Source of the DNA: Kiritimatiellia bacterium | GTDB lineage: Bacteria; Verrucomicrobiota; Kiritimatiellia; UBA8416; JADHWI01 | Direction of reading: 5' to 3' | DNA: 64,000 bases | NCBI GenBank assembly: GCA_030744755.1 | Contig: JASLPY010000013.1 | Coordinates: 20,347 to 84,346 of the forward strand | Shown: piece by piece, positions 53,666 through 62,899 of the stretch | How positions within the stretch are numbered: position 1 is the first letter of the stretch | Layout: the number at the start of each line of letters is the position of its first letter | The notes under the pieces: model-generated | What the model saw: only the letters and a program-made list of their open reading frames with translations | The model's database searches: none | What the model was told of the DNA's origin: nothing | Made by a program: the position numbers and the translations under genes

Positions 53666-56600
53666 ATGAGAGCACATCCACTATCCCTCGCGCTATTTGC
53701 GGCAATAGCACTCTCGGCATCAGCCGGTATCGTTGAAGACAGCGGTATCAAGGGTGGCCTGGTTGTTCAGATCGGATGCGGGGACGTCCAGGATATGGCC
53801 GCACTTCGCGTGAACGATAGTTATCTCGTGCAGGTACTGGATACCGATAACGCGAAAGTCGAGACGGCACGAAAGCAACTTCGCGCCGCGGGACAGTACG
53901 GCAAAGTATCCGTTGCGAACTTTGACGGCACCACCCTTCCCTACGCGGATAACATGGTTAATTTGATCGTGGCACGTGCCGCGTGCCGCGTGTCGCCCGA
54001 AGAAATCTTCAGAGTGCTTACGCCGGGAGGCGTTGCCTTTCTCAGTGAGGATAGCAACAAGGAACTGGTATCACGTATCCCGCATCCCGCATCCCGCAAC
54101 TTGTCCTCCGTAGCCTCTGGCGAAGGACGGATCGGCACGGGTTTTGTGAAGGTCACAAAACCTGTGCCATCCGAGATCGACGACTGGTCGCATTTTCTGC
54201 AGGGACCGGACAACAATGCCGTCGCCCTTGATTCCCTTGTGGGAACTCCCCGGGGATTGAAATGGATATGCCGGCCGTTGTGGACACGCAGTCACGAGTT
54301 TCTTTCAAGCCTCTGTGCCATGGTGTCAGCCGATGGACGCGTCTACTACATTTTCGACGAAGGCTTTATCTCCATTACCGACGGGAGCCTTCCTGAGCGA
54401 TGGACATTGATCGCGCGCGACGCTTTCAATGGCCTGCTGCTGTGGAAGATGCCGCTACGGGAATGGGGGGCCAAAACATGGCGCGCCAAAGCGTTAAGAA
54501 GCACGCCCAAGCTGGCGCCCAAACGTATCGTCGCCGGCGACGGCAAACTTTTCATACCCATTGGTTACTCTTCGTCTGTGTCCGCCATTGACGCAGCAAC
54601 AGGAAAGAACCTGGCCACGTATGAGAATACTGCCAACGTACAGGAAATGCGGTATCTCGACGGCATCCTGCTCGTGATGATGAAGGGAAAGTTGACAGCC
54701 GTCAACACCGGCACCGGTAAAACCGCCTGGGAAGAGCAGGGCGTGCAGAATGGAATAGTCGCTGCCAGTAACGGAAAAGCGTTCTACCAGAAAGGCACCA
54801 TCCTGATGTGCAGCGGCCTGAAAGACGGTAAAGAGCTGTGGAAGCTCGATATGCAAGGTCCGCTCAAACAGCTACTAGTACAGGGCAAACACCTGGTAGC
54901 CGGCGCGGGCAAGACCATGGCCATAGATGCTGAATCGGGCGAGATCATCTGGAAATCCTCTATCAATACTTCCCGTGGCCTCCTGTTCGTTTCAAACAAC
55001 CAGTTGTTCACCGGGACAACAGGATACGACATTCAAACGGGCAAAGTTAAGACAAGGGTCGACGCGTCCGATGTACATACACCCGGCCATCACGCGCGCT
55101 GTTATCCAGGAAAGGCCTGTCAGAAATTCCTGATAACACCCAACCGCGGTGCCGAATTCGTGAGTCTTACGGGCGGGCCCAACACGCAGAATGATTGGCT
55201 TCGAGGGCCCTGCACTTTCGGAATTCTGCCCTGCAACGGGTTGCTCTACTCGCCTCCCAATCCATGTTTCTGCTATCCCGGCGTAAAGCTCCCTGGTTTC
55301 AATGCCTTTGCTGCGAAAGGCATGAATGAGGCACCGGGGGGCAAGATGGAGGCAACTGATCCGTCACGCCTCGAGAAAGGAGAGGCTTATGGTCAACGCC
55401 CAACGTCCAACGCTCAACGCCCAACGCCCAACAGTGATGAATGGTCAACGTACAGGGGTGGTGGTAGGCGAACAGGTAGCTCGGAAACAGAAGTGCCTGC
55501 AGGCATAAACAAGAGCTGGTCGGTTACGCTTGCCGCGCCTCTTACCCAGCCGGTCATCGTCGGGGGTAGAGTGTTTATCGTTTCGAAGGACACTCACACG
55601 TTGCATGTCCTGGGCGAGAAGACAGGCAGGGAGACCTGGGCCTATACTGCATCAGGCAGAATCGACTCGCCTCCGACAGTCTCTGGAGAACTGGTCCTGC
55701 TCGGATCCGCTGACGGCATGGTCCATTGTCTGAAAGTGGAAAACGGTGCAGTCGCGTGGAAGTTTCGGGCTGCTCCGTCGAAGCGGCAAGTAATGGCTTT
55801 TGGCCAACTGGAGTCACCATGGCGGGTACACGGCACCGTCCTGGTCGAAAACGGAATCGCCTACTTCACGGCCGGCCGCTCCACCTATCTTGACGGTGGA
55901 ATCCTGGTCTTCGGACTGGACATCGCGACCGGCAGAGTTCTGCATCACACTTGCCTGAACACCTGGGCAAGAACCAGGGAAGACGCCGTGGATAAACCCT
56001 TCATTCCAGGCTATCACATGGAAGGCGCGTTCTCGGACATACTGACGAGCGAAGGCGGCTACATCTACCTCGGCCAGTACAAGTTCGACATGAAACTCAA
56101 GCAGCAGGATGCTCCCTATGTTCTTGCCGATCCCGACAATAAGAGCGGCGCGATGGGTATGGAGGAGTTGGTTGGCAAACCTTACACAGAGAAAGCGGAA
56201 ACACAGAAGAGAGACGAGGTCCGTCAGCGAGAATGGCAGCTGAACAAATGGCCCCGGATGGCCAAGGAGCACAAGGAGAAATACGGCGGGAGCAATCTTG
56301 GTGACAGGAAGATGGGACGGCATGTCTTTGCCACTGGCGGGTTTCTTGACGACGAATGGTACAACCGTACCTTCTGGATGTATTCCGAAACATGGCCCGG
56401 GTTCTACATTGCCAACAGGGCCGCCAAGACGGGCCAGATCATATCCGTCGACGAAAAGAAGACATACGCGCTGCAGGCCTTTCCGCACAGGAACCTGCAA
56501 AGCCCATTGTTCAGCCCTGCAAAGAAAGGCTACCTGCTCTTTGCGGATGACAATGACAACGAGCCCGTCATTCCCGATTACACACGCGGTGTCCCAAAGG

Positions 56601-56905
56601 GGATTGGGTTCACAAGAAAGCATCCGCCCTTGTGGTTCCAATGGATAGACATTCGGGCAAAGTCAATGGTTGCCACCGGTAACGCCCTTTTCATTGCGGG
56701 TGCGCCCGACGTTCTTGAAGAAGGAGACCCTATGGCCGCTTTTGAAGGGCGCAAAGGTGCCATACTGAGGGCGGTATCCAAAGAGACCGGAGAGAAGCTC
56801 TCGGAACGCAAACTCGGTGCGCTGCCGGTCTTCGACGGAATGTGCGCGGCCAACAGAAAGCTGTTCATAGCGCTTGAGGACGGGAGTGTCGAGTGCTGGC
56901 AGTAA
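53666..56905 (+). CDS. Exported methyltransferase-fold and PQQ-propeller fusion
   Basis: This 1079-residue protein has a signal peptide (about 1-21, LSLALFAAIALSASAG). Residues about 25-130 form a Rossmann methyltransferase-like domain (GLVVQIGCGD as motif I, YLVQVLDTDNAKVETARKQL, NFDGTTLPYADNMVNLIVA, IFRVLTPGGVAFLSED). About 165-1079 is a double PQQ-type propeller (DAFNGLLLWKMPL, DAATGKNLATYEN, NTGTGKTAWEEQG, GEKTGRETWAYTA, KETGEKLSERKLG). SAM is not normally available outside the cytoplasm, so the first domain may be a non-catalytic relic. Two stretches (54074-54133 and 55392-55433) are in-frame copies of intergenic repeats. Confidence 0.75.
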   Translation: MRAHPLSLALFAAIALSASAGIVEDSGIKGGLVVQIGCGDVQDMAALRVNDSYLVQVLDTDNAKVETARKQLRAAGQYGKVSVANFDGTTLPYADNMVNLIVARAACRVSPEEIFRVLTPGGVAFLSEDSNKELVSRIPHPASRNLSSVASGEGRIGTGFVKVTKPVPSEIDDWSHFLQGPDNNAVALDSLVGTPRGLKWICRPLWTRSHEFLSSLCAMVSADGRVYYIFDEGFISITDGSLPERWTLIARDAFNGLLLWKMPLREWGAKTWRAKALRSTPKLAPKRIVAGDGKLFIPIGYSSSVSAIDAATGKNLATYENTANVQEMRYLDGILLVMMKGKLTAVNTGTGKTAWEEQGVQNGIVAASNGKAFYQKGTILMCSGLKDGKELWKLDMQGPLKQLLVQGKHLVAGAGKTMAIDAESGEIIWKSSINTSRGLLFVSNNQLFTGTTGYDIQTGKVKTRVDASDVHTPGHHARCYPGKACQKFLITPNRGAEFVSLTGGPNTQNDWLRGPCTFGILPCNGLLYSPPNPCFCYPGVKLPGFNAFAAKGMNEAPGGKMEATDPSRLEKGEAYGQRPTSNAQRPTPNSDEWSTYRGGGRRTGSSETEVPAGINKSWSVTLAAPLTQPVIVGGRVFIVSKDTHTLHVLGEKTGRETWAYTASGRIDSPPTVSGELVLLGSADGMVHCLKVENGAVAWKFRAAPSKRQVMAFGQLESPWRVHGTVLVENGIAYFTAGRSTYLDGGILVFGLDIATGRVLHHTCLNTWARTREDAVDKPFIPGYHMEGAFSDILTSEGGYIYLGQYKFDMKLKQQDAPYVLADPDNKSGAMGMEELVGKPYTEKAETQKRDEVRQREWQLNKWPRMAKEHKEKYGGSNLGDRKMGRHVFATGGFLDDEWYNRTFWMYSETWPGFYIANRAAKTGQIISVDEKKTYALQAFPHRNLQSPLFSPAKKGYLLFADDNDNEPVIPDYTRGVPKGIGFTRKHPPLWFQWIDIRAKSMVATGNALFIAGAPDVLEEGDPMAAFEGRKGAILRAVSKETGEKLSERKLGALPVFDGMCAANRKLFIALEDGSVECWQ
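54074..54133. repeat. Intergenic-type repeat inside coding sequence (a)
   Basis: Three ATCCCGC units followed by CTTGTCCTCCGTAGCCTCTG and GCGAAGG. The reverse complement of 30563-30602 holds the same elements (CCCCGTAGCCTTGGCGAAGG, TATCCCGCATC). In the protein it encodes about residues 137-156 (RIPHPASRNLSSVASGEG), in the loop between the methyltransferase-like and propeller domains. Confidence 0.7.
55392..55433. repeat. Intergenic-type repeat inside coding sequence (b)
   Basis: Tandem copies of CAACGCCCAACGTC-like heptamers, present also at 63139-63178 (as reverse complement) and as a short run near 53462. Here they encode GQRPTSNAQRPTPNS (about residues 576-590) between two propeller halves, without breaking the frame. 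Confidence 0.8.
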
Positions 56906-56909
56906 GGCA

Positions 56910-56923
56910 GGCGACCTGTCGCC
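56910..56923 (+). terminator. Hairpin after the methyltransferase/PQQ gene
   Basis: GGCGAC and GTCGCC form a 6-bp perfect stem five bases after the stop codon. The loop is very small. No U-run. Confidence 0.35.
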
Positions 56924-57014
56924 CCTCGAGTTCGGGAAAAGGCATGTCTGACGCCGTCAGGATGTGTCTAGTATCCCTTATTAATGGTTCACAACTGTTG
57001 GCATGCGTTCCCAA

Positions 57015-57063
57015 GTAGGTCGGGCACCCTTGCCCGACCAGGACAGGCAGGGGTGCCTGTCCT
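57015..57063. repeat. Two adjacent hairpins between convergent genes
   Basis: GTCGGGCACCCTTGCCCGAC and then AGGACAGGCAGGGGTGCCTG with its TCCT arm form two hairpins side by side. They lie in the 224-base gap between the stops at 56905 (+) and 57130 (-), so they may end both transcripts. The paired layout resembles the elements at 36714 and 48572, with different bases. Confidence 0.65.
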
Positions 57064-57129
57064 ACTTCGCCCCGGAATGGCATCTGTTTCCATGCAAAAT
57101 AAGTCTAGCCCTGTCTCCCACTGTAGCTC

Positions 57130-60100
57130 CTACGGAGCTGGGGGCAGGCAGGTCCGGAAGCCTACGCCGTTGTAGGCGGTGCCCGACCCGCCGTAGCGGC
57201 GACCGGTAACCCGGCAGTAGTAGGTGCTGCTGCCCCAACCGCCGCCGCGCCGCACGCGGCCCAGGCCCGGATAAACGTCCCAGCACCACTCCCAGGCGTT
57301 GCCGGACATATCAAACGTCCCCAATTCGTTCACCGCTTTAGTGCCTACCTCATGGGAATCGCCACCGCCGTTGTCAAGGTACCAGGCGACATCCCCAATC
57401 GTATCGCTCCCGCTGTACTCAGTGTCGTTGCCATTCTTTCCCCCACGCGCTGCGTATTCCCACTCCTCTTCCCTCGGCAGACGATAGCCGTGGGCGCTGA
57501 AGTCGCAGTCCGGCACGCTCTCTCCTTGCCTGTAAACGCTGCCGCCCACCGTGTAGCACGCCGTCTTGCCTTCCTTCTCACTCCGCGCATTGCACCACTT
57601 CACGCACTCGTACCACGTCACGTACACAACAGGATGGTTCCCTGACCCGCCGCCCCCGCCGGTGGTTATGTCGTATCCATTAGTTTCCGCCCAAGCAGCA
57701 ACCACGTCCCAGTTCGCCTTTGTCACCTCGTAGACGTCAATGTAGAATGCATCAGAGTTTGTCACAGACCCGCCCGCAGCCGTGCCAGCCTGGACCAGCA
57801 CCATGCTTGAAGGGGCGTTCGGATCGACGATCTCAACTATCCTGGTCTTCTGCACGGCGGGATTCCCGCTGCTGTCCGACACGTTGTAATGCAGGAGGTG
57901 GGTTCCCACGGAGCTTACGTCAACGGTGCCGCTTACCACCACGTTGCTCGAAATATCGCCGTCGAAGTTGTCAATCGCCGTCCAGCCCGGGTCAGACCAG
58001 GCAACATCCACCTGCTGCGCATACGGATTCTCCCCCAGCAGCGTGATTACCGGAGGGTAGGCGTCGATCCATGTATAAACCCGATAGAACCTGCTTGTGG
58101 ACTCCGCCGCTTGTGTATCGTAGTATCGCATCACGCCGTTCGACAGCGCTACCTGCTCGTTCTGATGCTCGGGACCGATACCGTTGGGAGCGTTGGTCCA
58201 GTTCCCAGGCAGGTCCTCCGACACGTCAACTCCGTATATCATGCCTGACTTTGCGTTCCATTCCACACACATCTCGGCGTTGGTAGAGTTCGCCACCGAC
58301 ATGATCATGAACACATCGGTGACGTTGAGCGGATCTGTGCCGGCCGCGATCTCGTGGGCATCATCAGATCCGTCATCATCGCTGTCTGCGTCATTTGGAT
58401 CGGTGCCATACGTATCGAGCTCCTCACTGTCGCTCAGGTCGTCATCATCGGAATCGTCGTCGTTCGGGTCCGTACCGTGCGTGTTGACCTCCGCCTCGTC
58501 GCTCAGGCCGTCATCATCACTGTCGGCGTCGTTCGGATCGGTGCCGTGGGTGTTGGCCTCCGCCCCGTCGCTCAGGCCATCATCGTCAGAATCGGAATCC
58601 AGCGGATCGGTGTTGTGAGTAAGGAGTTCCTGGTAGTCGAACAGCCCGTCGCTATCCGTGTCGGGATCCGTAAGATCAATGTCGATCCCCACGACATCGT
58701 TGGTCAGGTAGACCGGATTGTTGGAGTAACTGCCCACCGCCTCCCACGTATCCTGTATTTCGTTCCCGTTTGAGTCACGAAAGGCGTTAACCCAGTAGTT
58801 CGTCGGCGCGGGCACGTTCGTGATTGAATACTCGCCGGGAACGAGCAGTTGCGCACTGCGCGTAGCTATAGAATTTGTTGCAGCAACATAGATCATCCCT
58901 GTCTGGATGCCCGAGTAGTCCACCGTACCGCCGGTCGAGGCCGTGAACGAGGCGGGAAACGAGGCCGCGTTGTTGGGGTCGCTGCCGGCGGATACTTCCA
59001 GAGCATCGTCGAACCCATCATCATCACTGTCGGAATCCAGCGGGTCGGTGCCGTAAGTGTTAAGCTCCTCCTCATCGCTCAGTCCGTCACCGTCGGAATC
59101 GGCGCTGTTCGGGTCCGTACCGTGCGAGTTGACCTCCTCCCCATCCGCCAGGAGGTCGTCATCGCTGTCGTAATCCAGCGGGTCGGTGCTGTGCATGTTG
59201 ACCTCCGCCCAGTCCCACAGATCGTCGTCATCGCTGTCAGAATCCAGCGGATCGGTGCTGTACGTATTGATCTCCTCCCCGTCGGTCAGTCCATCATCGT
59301 CAGCATCGGCGTCGTTCGGGTCCGTACCGTGCGTGTTGACCTCCGCCTCGTCGGTCAGCCCGTCATCATCACTGTCGTCGTCGTTCGGGTCGGTGCTGTG
59401 CGTATTGACCTCCGCCCCGTCACTGAGTCCATCATTGTCGGAATCGGCGTTGTTCGGGTCCGAACCGTGCGTGTTGACCTCCGCCTCGTCGGTCAGCCCG
59501 TCATCATCACTGTCGACTTTCAGCGGGTCGGTGTTGTAAATGTTAAGCTCCATCGCATCCGTCAGCCCATCATCGTCGGAATCGGCGTCGTTCGGATCCG
59601 TACCGTACGCGTGAACCTCCGCCCCGTCCCACAGGTCGTCGTGATCACTGTCGACATCCAGTGGGTCGGTGTTGTGAGTGTCGACCTCTTCCCCGTCGTT
59701 CAAGCCGTCATCATCACTGTCGTCGTCGTTCGGGTCCGTACCGTGGGTGTTGACCTCTACTTCGTCGTTCAGGCCGTCATCATCACTGTCGGAATCCAGC
59801 GGGTCGGTGTTGTGCGTGTTAATCTCCTCCCCGTCGGTCAGCCCGTCATCGTCGGAATCGGAATCCAGCGGATCGGTGTTGTGAGCAAAGAGTTCCTGAT
59901 AGTCGAACAGCCCGTCGCTGTCCGTATCAGGGTCCGTAAGATCGATGACAATTTCCGTGACGTAGTCGACCACGTACACAGGGTTCGAGTAGCTGCCCGC
60001 CGCCTCCCATGTTTCCTGCGTTTCGTTCCCGTTGGCGTCGCGGTAGGCGGTGAACCAGTAGTTCGTCAGCGTGAGCACGTTCGTGATTGAGTATGCGCCG

Positions 60101-61758
60101 GGAGACAGCAGTTCCTCACTGTGCGTAACCATAGAATTTGTTGCGGCAACATAGATCATCCCCGTCTGGACGCCAGGGTAGTTTGCCACACCGACTATCA
60201 AGGAGTGGAATGAGGCTGCGTTGTTGGGGTCGCTGCCGGCAGATACTTCCAGGCCATCGTCGAACCCATCATTATCACTATCGGTATCCAGCGGGCCGGT
60301 GTAGTGCGTGTTGACTTCTGCCCCATCGCTCAGCCCGTCATCGTCGGAATCGGGATTCAAAGGGCCGGTGTAATGCGTGTTGACTTCCGCCCCATCGATC
60401 AATCCATCATCGTCGGAATCGGCGTTGTTAGGGTTCGTACCGTAGATTGAGATTTCCGCCAGGTCGTCCAGCCCGTCATCATCGCTGTCGGAATCCAGCG
60501 GGTCCGTGCCGTGGGTGTTAACCTCCACACCGTCCCACAGGTAGTCGTCATCGCTGTCGGAATCCGAAGGGTCGGTGCCGTGCGTGTTGACTTCTGCCCC
60601 ATCCCACAGGTCATCGTAATCACTGTCGGCATTCAAAGGGTCGGTGCCGTGGGTGTTGACCTCCGCCCCGTCCCAGAGGTCGTCGTAATCACTGTCGACA
60701 TTCGAAGGATCGGTATTGTACGTGTTGACCTCCTCCCCATCACCCAGCCCATCACCGTCGGAATCCGAAATCGTCAGGTCGGTGTTGTAGGTAAAGAGCT
60801 CCTCGTAGTCGAATAGCCCGTCGCTATCCGTATCGGGATCCGTAAGATCCATGTCGATTCCCGTGACGTCGTTGGTCGGGTAAACAGGATTGTTTGAGTA
60901 ACTGACCCACGCCTCCCACGCATCCTGCACTTCGTTCCCGTTTGAGTCGCGGAAGGCGTAAACCCAGCAGTACGTCAGCGTGGGCACATTCGTGAGTGAA
61001 TATGTGCCGAGAGAGAGCAGTTCCATATTGCGCGTGACCATGGAATCTGATGCTGAAATATGGATCACCCCTGTCTGGTTCCCCGAATAATCCACCGTGC
61101 CGCTGATCGAGATGGGGAACGAGGCCGCGTAGTTCGGGTCGGTGCCTGCAAGATACTCTGACCAGGTCGGCGCGGCATCGGCATCTTGATCATCCAGAGC
61201 GGCCTGCTCGTAGTCTTCGTCAGTTACCAGAGTCGGGTAGTTGGCCAAGAGCCACTCATGGGGAATCATTGCCGGTGTTGTGGCAGTACATCGCACCGTC
61301 GCAATATCCTCATAGGTTCCCCCCCACCCCGTGGTGTCGGCACGGTAGTAAACTGTCTGCATGGCAGAGTCATCAAACAGATAGCCTTCCGCGGATGGAG
61401 CGTTTCCCAAGAACCACACGCTTGTCAGGGCACTGCAACCAGAGAACGCCCCATACCCGATGCCGGTTACGCTGCCGGGTATTACGATGCTCGTCAGGTC
61501 ACTCTGATAATAAAACGCATAGTCTCGGATGCTGGTTACGGTGTTATTCGCAATCGCACTTGGAATGACAACATCACCGCCAGGACCAGTGTAACCCGTG
61601 ATGCTAACAGTGTTGCTGGACGTCGCCTCGTAGGTGAAACCTTCAAACTGATTTGCGTACGCACTAATGGAAGTCCAAACCGCACAAAGCAGAATCAGCG
61701 ATAAAACAAGGGGCTTATGACCATGTACACAGTAAGATCCACCAAGAACGCGCTTCAT
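57130..61758 (-). CDS. Giant secreted calcium-repeat protein with LRR and FGE-like domains
   Basis: This 1542-residue protein has a signal peptide (about 10-36). Residues about 40-165 hold a BspA-like leucine-rich region (SDLTSIVIPGSVTGIGYGAFSGC). Three super-repeats follow, each an SdrB-like beta-domain of about 85 residues (SGTVDYSGNQTGVIHISA, FRDSNGNEVQDAWEAW) plus a run of 23-residue thrombospondin type 3 calcium repeats (DSDSDDDGLTDGEEINTHNT): about 9, 14 and 5 units. A DUF5011/HYR-like domain (about 1234-1310) and a C-terminal SUMF1/FGE fold (about 1319-1542, FYIDVYEVTKANWDVV, YRLPREEEWEYAARGG, MSGNAWEWCWD) end it. Of the two FGE active-site cysteines, the first is replaced by Ser (GSSTYYC), so it is probably not a sulfatase activator. 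GAGAGG precedes the ATG. Confidence 0.85.
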   Translation of the reverse strand: MKRVLGGSYCVHGHKPLVLSLILLCAVWTSISAYANQFEGFTYEATSSNTVSITGYTGPGGDVVIPSAIANNTVTSIRDYAFYYQSDLTSIVIPGSVTGIGYGAFSGCSALTSVWFLGNAPSAEGYLFDDSAMQTVYYRADTTGWGGTYEDIATVRCTATTPAMIPHEWLLANYPTLVTDEDYEQAALDDQDADAAPTWSEYLAGTDPNYAASFPISISGTVDYSGNQTGVIHISASDSMVTRNMELLSLGTYSLTNVPTLTYCWVYAFRDSNGNEVQDAWEAWVSYSNNPVYPTNDVTGIDMDLTDPDTDSDGLFDYEELFTYNTDLTISDSDGDGLGDGEEVNTYNTDPSNVDSDYDDLWDGAEVNTHGTDPLNADSDYDDLWDGAEVNTHGTDPSDSDSDDDYLWDGVEVNTHGTDPLDSDSDDDGLDDLAEISIYGTNPNNADSDDDGLIDGAEVNTHYTGPLNPDSDDDGLSDGAEVNTHYTGPLDTDSDNDGFDDGLEVSAGSDPNNAASFHSLIVGVANYPGVQTGMIYVAATNSMVTHSEELLSPGAYSITNVLTLTNYWFTAYRDANGNETQETWEAAGSYSNPVYVVDYVTEIVIDLTDPDTDSDGLFDYQELFAHNTDPLDSDSDDDGLTDGEEINTHNTDPLDSDSDDDGLNDEVEVNTHGTDPNDDDSDDDGLNDGEEVDTHNTDPLDVDSDHDDLWDGAEVHAYGTDPNDADSDDDGLTDAMELNIYNTDPLKVDSDDDGLTDEAEVNTHGSDPNNADSDNDGLSDGAEVNTHSTDPNDDDSDDDGLTDEAEVNTHGTDPNDADADDDGLTDGEEINTYSTDPLDSDSDDDDLWDWAEVNMHSTDPLDYDSDDDLLADGEEVNSHGTDPNSADSDGDGLSDEEELNTYGTDPLDSDSDDDGFDDALEVSAGSDPNNAASFPASFTASTGGTVDYSGIQTGMIYVAATNSIATRSAQLLVPGEYSITNVPAPTNYWVNAFRDSNGNEIQDTWEAVGSYSNNPVYLTNDVVGIDIDLTDPDTDSDGLFDYQELLTHNTDPLDSDSDDDGLSDGAEANTHGTDPNDADSDDDGLSDEAEVNTHGTDPNDDDSDDDDLSDSEELDTYGTDPNDADSDDDGSDDAHEIAAGTDPLNVTDVFMIMSVANSTNAEMCVEWNAKSGMIYGVDVSEDLPGNWTNAPNGIGPEHQNEQVALSNGVMRYYDTQAAESTSRFYRVYTWIDAYPPVITLLGENPYAQQVDVAWSDPGWTAIDNFDGDISSNVVVSGTVDVSSVGTHLLHYNVSDSSGNPAVQKTRIVEIVDPNAPSSMVLVQAGTAAGGSVTNSDAFYIDVYEVTKANWDVVAAWAETNGYDITTGGGGGSGNHPVVYVTWYECVKWCNARSEKEGKTACYTVGGSVYRQGESVPDCDFSAHGYRLPREEEWEYAARGGKNGNDTEYSGSDTIGDVAWYLDNGGGDSHEVGTKAVNELGTFDMSGNAWEWCWDVYPGLGRVRRGGGWGSSTYYCRVTGRRYGGSGTAYNGVGFRTCLPPAP
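58340..60870 (-). repeat. 69-bp coding tandem repeats (thrombospondin type 3)
   Basis: The 23-codon Asp-rich units lie in three blocks: about 58340-58680, 58990-59950 and 60230-60870. Each block ends (in protein order) with an LEVSAGSDPNNAAS or similar cap. Units vary mainly at fixed positions (D/N, GEE/GAE), as for calcium-binding rods. High sequence identity between blocks points to duplication and exchange. Confidence 0.85.
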
Positions 61759-61779
61759 TACAACCTCTCACTGCAACCT

Positions 61780-61806
61780 ATTATACCTTAGCTACAGAGA
61801 AAACAA
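61780..61806 (-). promoter_or_regulatory. Promoter candidate for the giant calcium-repeat gene
   Basis: Read on the minus strand: TTGTTT, a 15-base spacer and a perfect TATAAT, ending about 22 bases before the ATG at 61758. The spacer is short and the leader tight, so the -10 is the stronger part of the evidence. Confidence 0.4.
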
Positions 61807-61952
61807 AGCGCGATCCACACTGAGGAATTACCGCAGTTATGCAGATTGCAGGGGCAGTCCATTCAGGTCGGCACGATCCTGTGTGTGGAACGTCGTCCAA
61901 GCGTCACCCGCGTTTGCTTTGCGGCGAAAGTAATTTGAAATGATTCCCCGTA

Positions 61953-61973
61953 GCTACCACCAGACCAGGTAGC
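61953..61973 (-). terminator. Hairpin after the small propeller gene
   Basis: GCTACC and GGTAGC form a 6-bp stem with a 9-base loop, starting three bases beyond the TAA at 61977-61979 on the minus strand. The rest of the 61807-61952 gap shows nothing I can name. Confidence 0.35.
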
Positions 61974-61976
61974 GCT

Positions 61977-62891
61977 TTAGTCAAGATACTCGATAGCCGT
62001 GGTAGCGTGGAACGGTCCGCCCTTGATGCTCCAGATGATTCTCTTGTCCTTGGTGATTTCAAAGAATGCATACGTACCGTGGTACAGGCTCACAAGGGTG
62101 TTGCCGTTGTCCAGGCGCTTGGCGGTGGCTACGTAACCCAAATCCAGGCCTGCCGCATCATCTTCCGTCAGCGACCAGACAACCTTGTCATCCTTATCGA
62201 TCTCTACCACGTTTTTTCCATACCCGCCGCCTATCAGCAGGTTGCCGTTCTTCAGAACCTGGAGCGATGAGACCCCCTTGCTCTTCAGGTAGTCGGTCTT
62301 GATCGTGCGGAGTACCTTGGAATCGGCATCGAACTCGCGGACCACGCCTTCAGCCAGGAAGGCGACAAGGTACGTGCCATTCTCGGTCTTGAGGCTGTCA
62401 CGGAGTTCCATGTGCCCGTTCCCGGCGGCCTTGGAGACTTCGGCGAACTTGATCTCCTTGGCTACATTTCCATCCTTGTCGACCTCGATAACCTTGCTCT
62501 GCCCGCAGACAGTTATCAGGACGTTGCCGTTGGCCAGCGGTTGGCAACTATGGATCTCGCATTTCTCCGTCGACTTGTACTCCCAGAGGACTTCCTTGTC
62601 CTTCACGCTGACGATTTGCGCGCCGTTCCGCGTGTTGAACATTACCCGGTCGCCATCGAGCATAAAAACGTCCTGGGCATTGGGGGCCTTTATCTCCCAT
62701 TCAATCTTGCCGTCCTTGTCGGAAATAAACACCTTGCCACGGTAGCTGCTACCGAGAAAACTATGCCTGACCTCGCCGGTGATCTCAACCTTCGGCGGCG
62801 GGCCTTTCTTCTTAGGGGCTGCAATACCGGCAGACACAAACACACTGCAACTACACGCCGCGACAATACCAAGGGTGATACATTTCTTCAT
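61977..62891 (-). CDS. Exported PQQ/arylsulfotransferase-like beta-propeller protein
   Basis: The start at 62891 follows AAGGAGTAGCCGA and gives a signal peptide (MKKCITLGIVAACSCSVFVSAG) and 304 residues; an earlier Met at 62912 is less likely. The repeats have the form xxxDKDGKIxWEI with NGNxLIT strands: FISDKDGKIEWEIKAP, QPLANGNVLITVCGQSKVIEVDKDGNVAKEIK, QVLKNGNLLIGGGYGKNVVEIDKDDKVVW and KRLDNGNTLVSLYHG. That is a single small propeller of the kind annotated PQQ-like or arylsulfotransferase-like. No enzyme residues can be assigned. It lies alone on the minus strand between the giant calcium-repeat gene and a membrane-protein gene. Confidence 0.75.
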   Translation of the reverse strand: MKKCITLGIVAACSCSVFVSAGIAAPKKKGPPPKVEITGEVRHSFLGSSYRGKVFISDKDGKIEWEIKAPNAQDVFMLDGDRVMFNTRNGAQIVSVKDKEVLWEYKSTEKCEIHSCQPLANGNVLITVCGQSKVIEVDKDGNVAKEIKFAEVSKAAGNGHMELRDSLKTENGTYLVAFLAEGVVREFDADSKVLRTIKTDYLKSKGVSSLQVLKNGNLLIGGGYGKNVVEIDKDDKVVWSLTEDDAAGLDLGYVATAKRLDNGNTLVSLYHGTYAFFEITKDKRIIWSIKGGPFHATTAIEYLD

Positions 62892-62899
62892 TCGGCTAC

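Noticed and set aside
58849..60090. 413-codon open frame on the + strand rich in VRTVRVDL repeats
   Set aside because: It is the antisense image of the 69-bp calcium-repeat array. Its periodicity comes entirely from that gene, and it has no domain or ribosome-binding site.
58340..60870. Possible CRISPR-like regular array
   Set aside because: The 69-bp units are coding, have no unique spacers, and match thrombospondin type 3 protein repeats.
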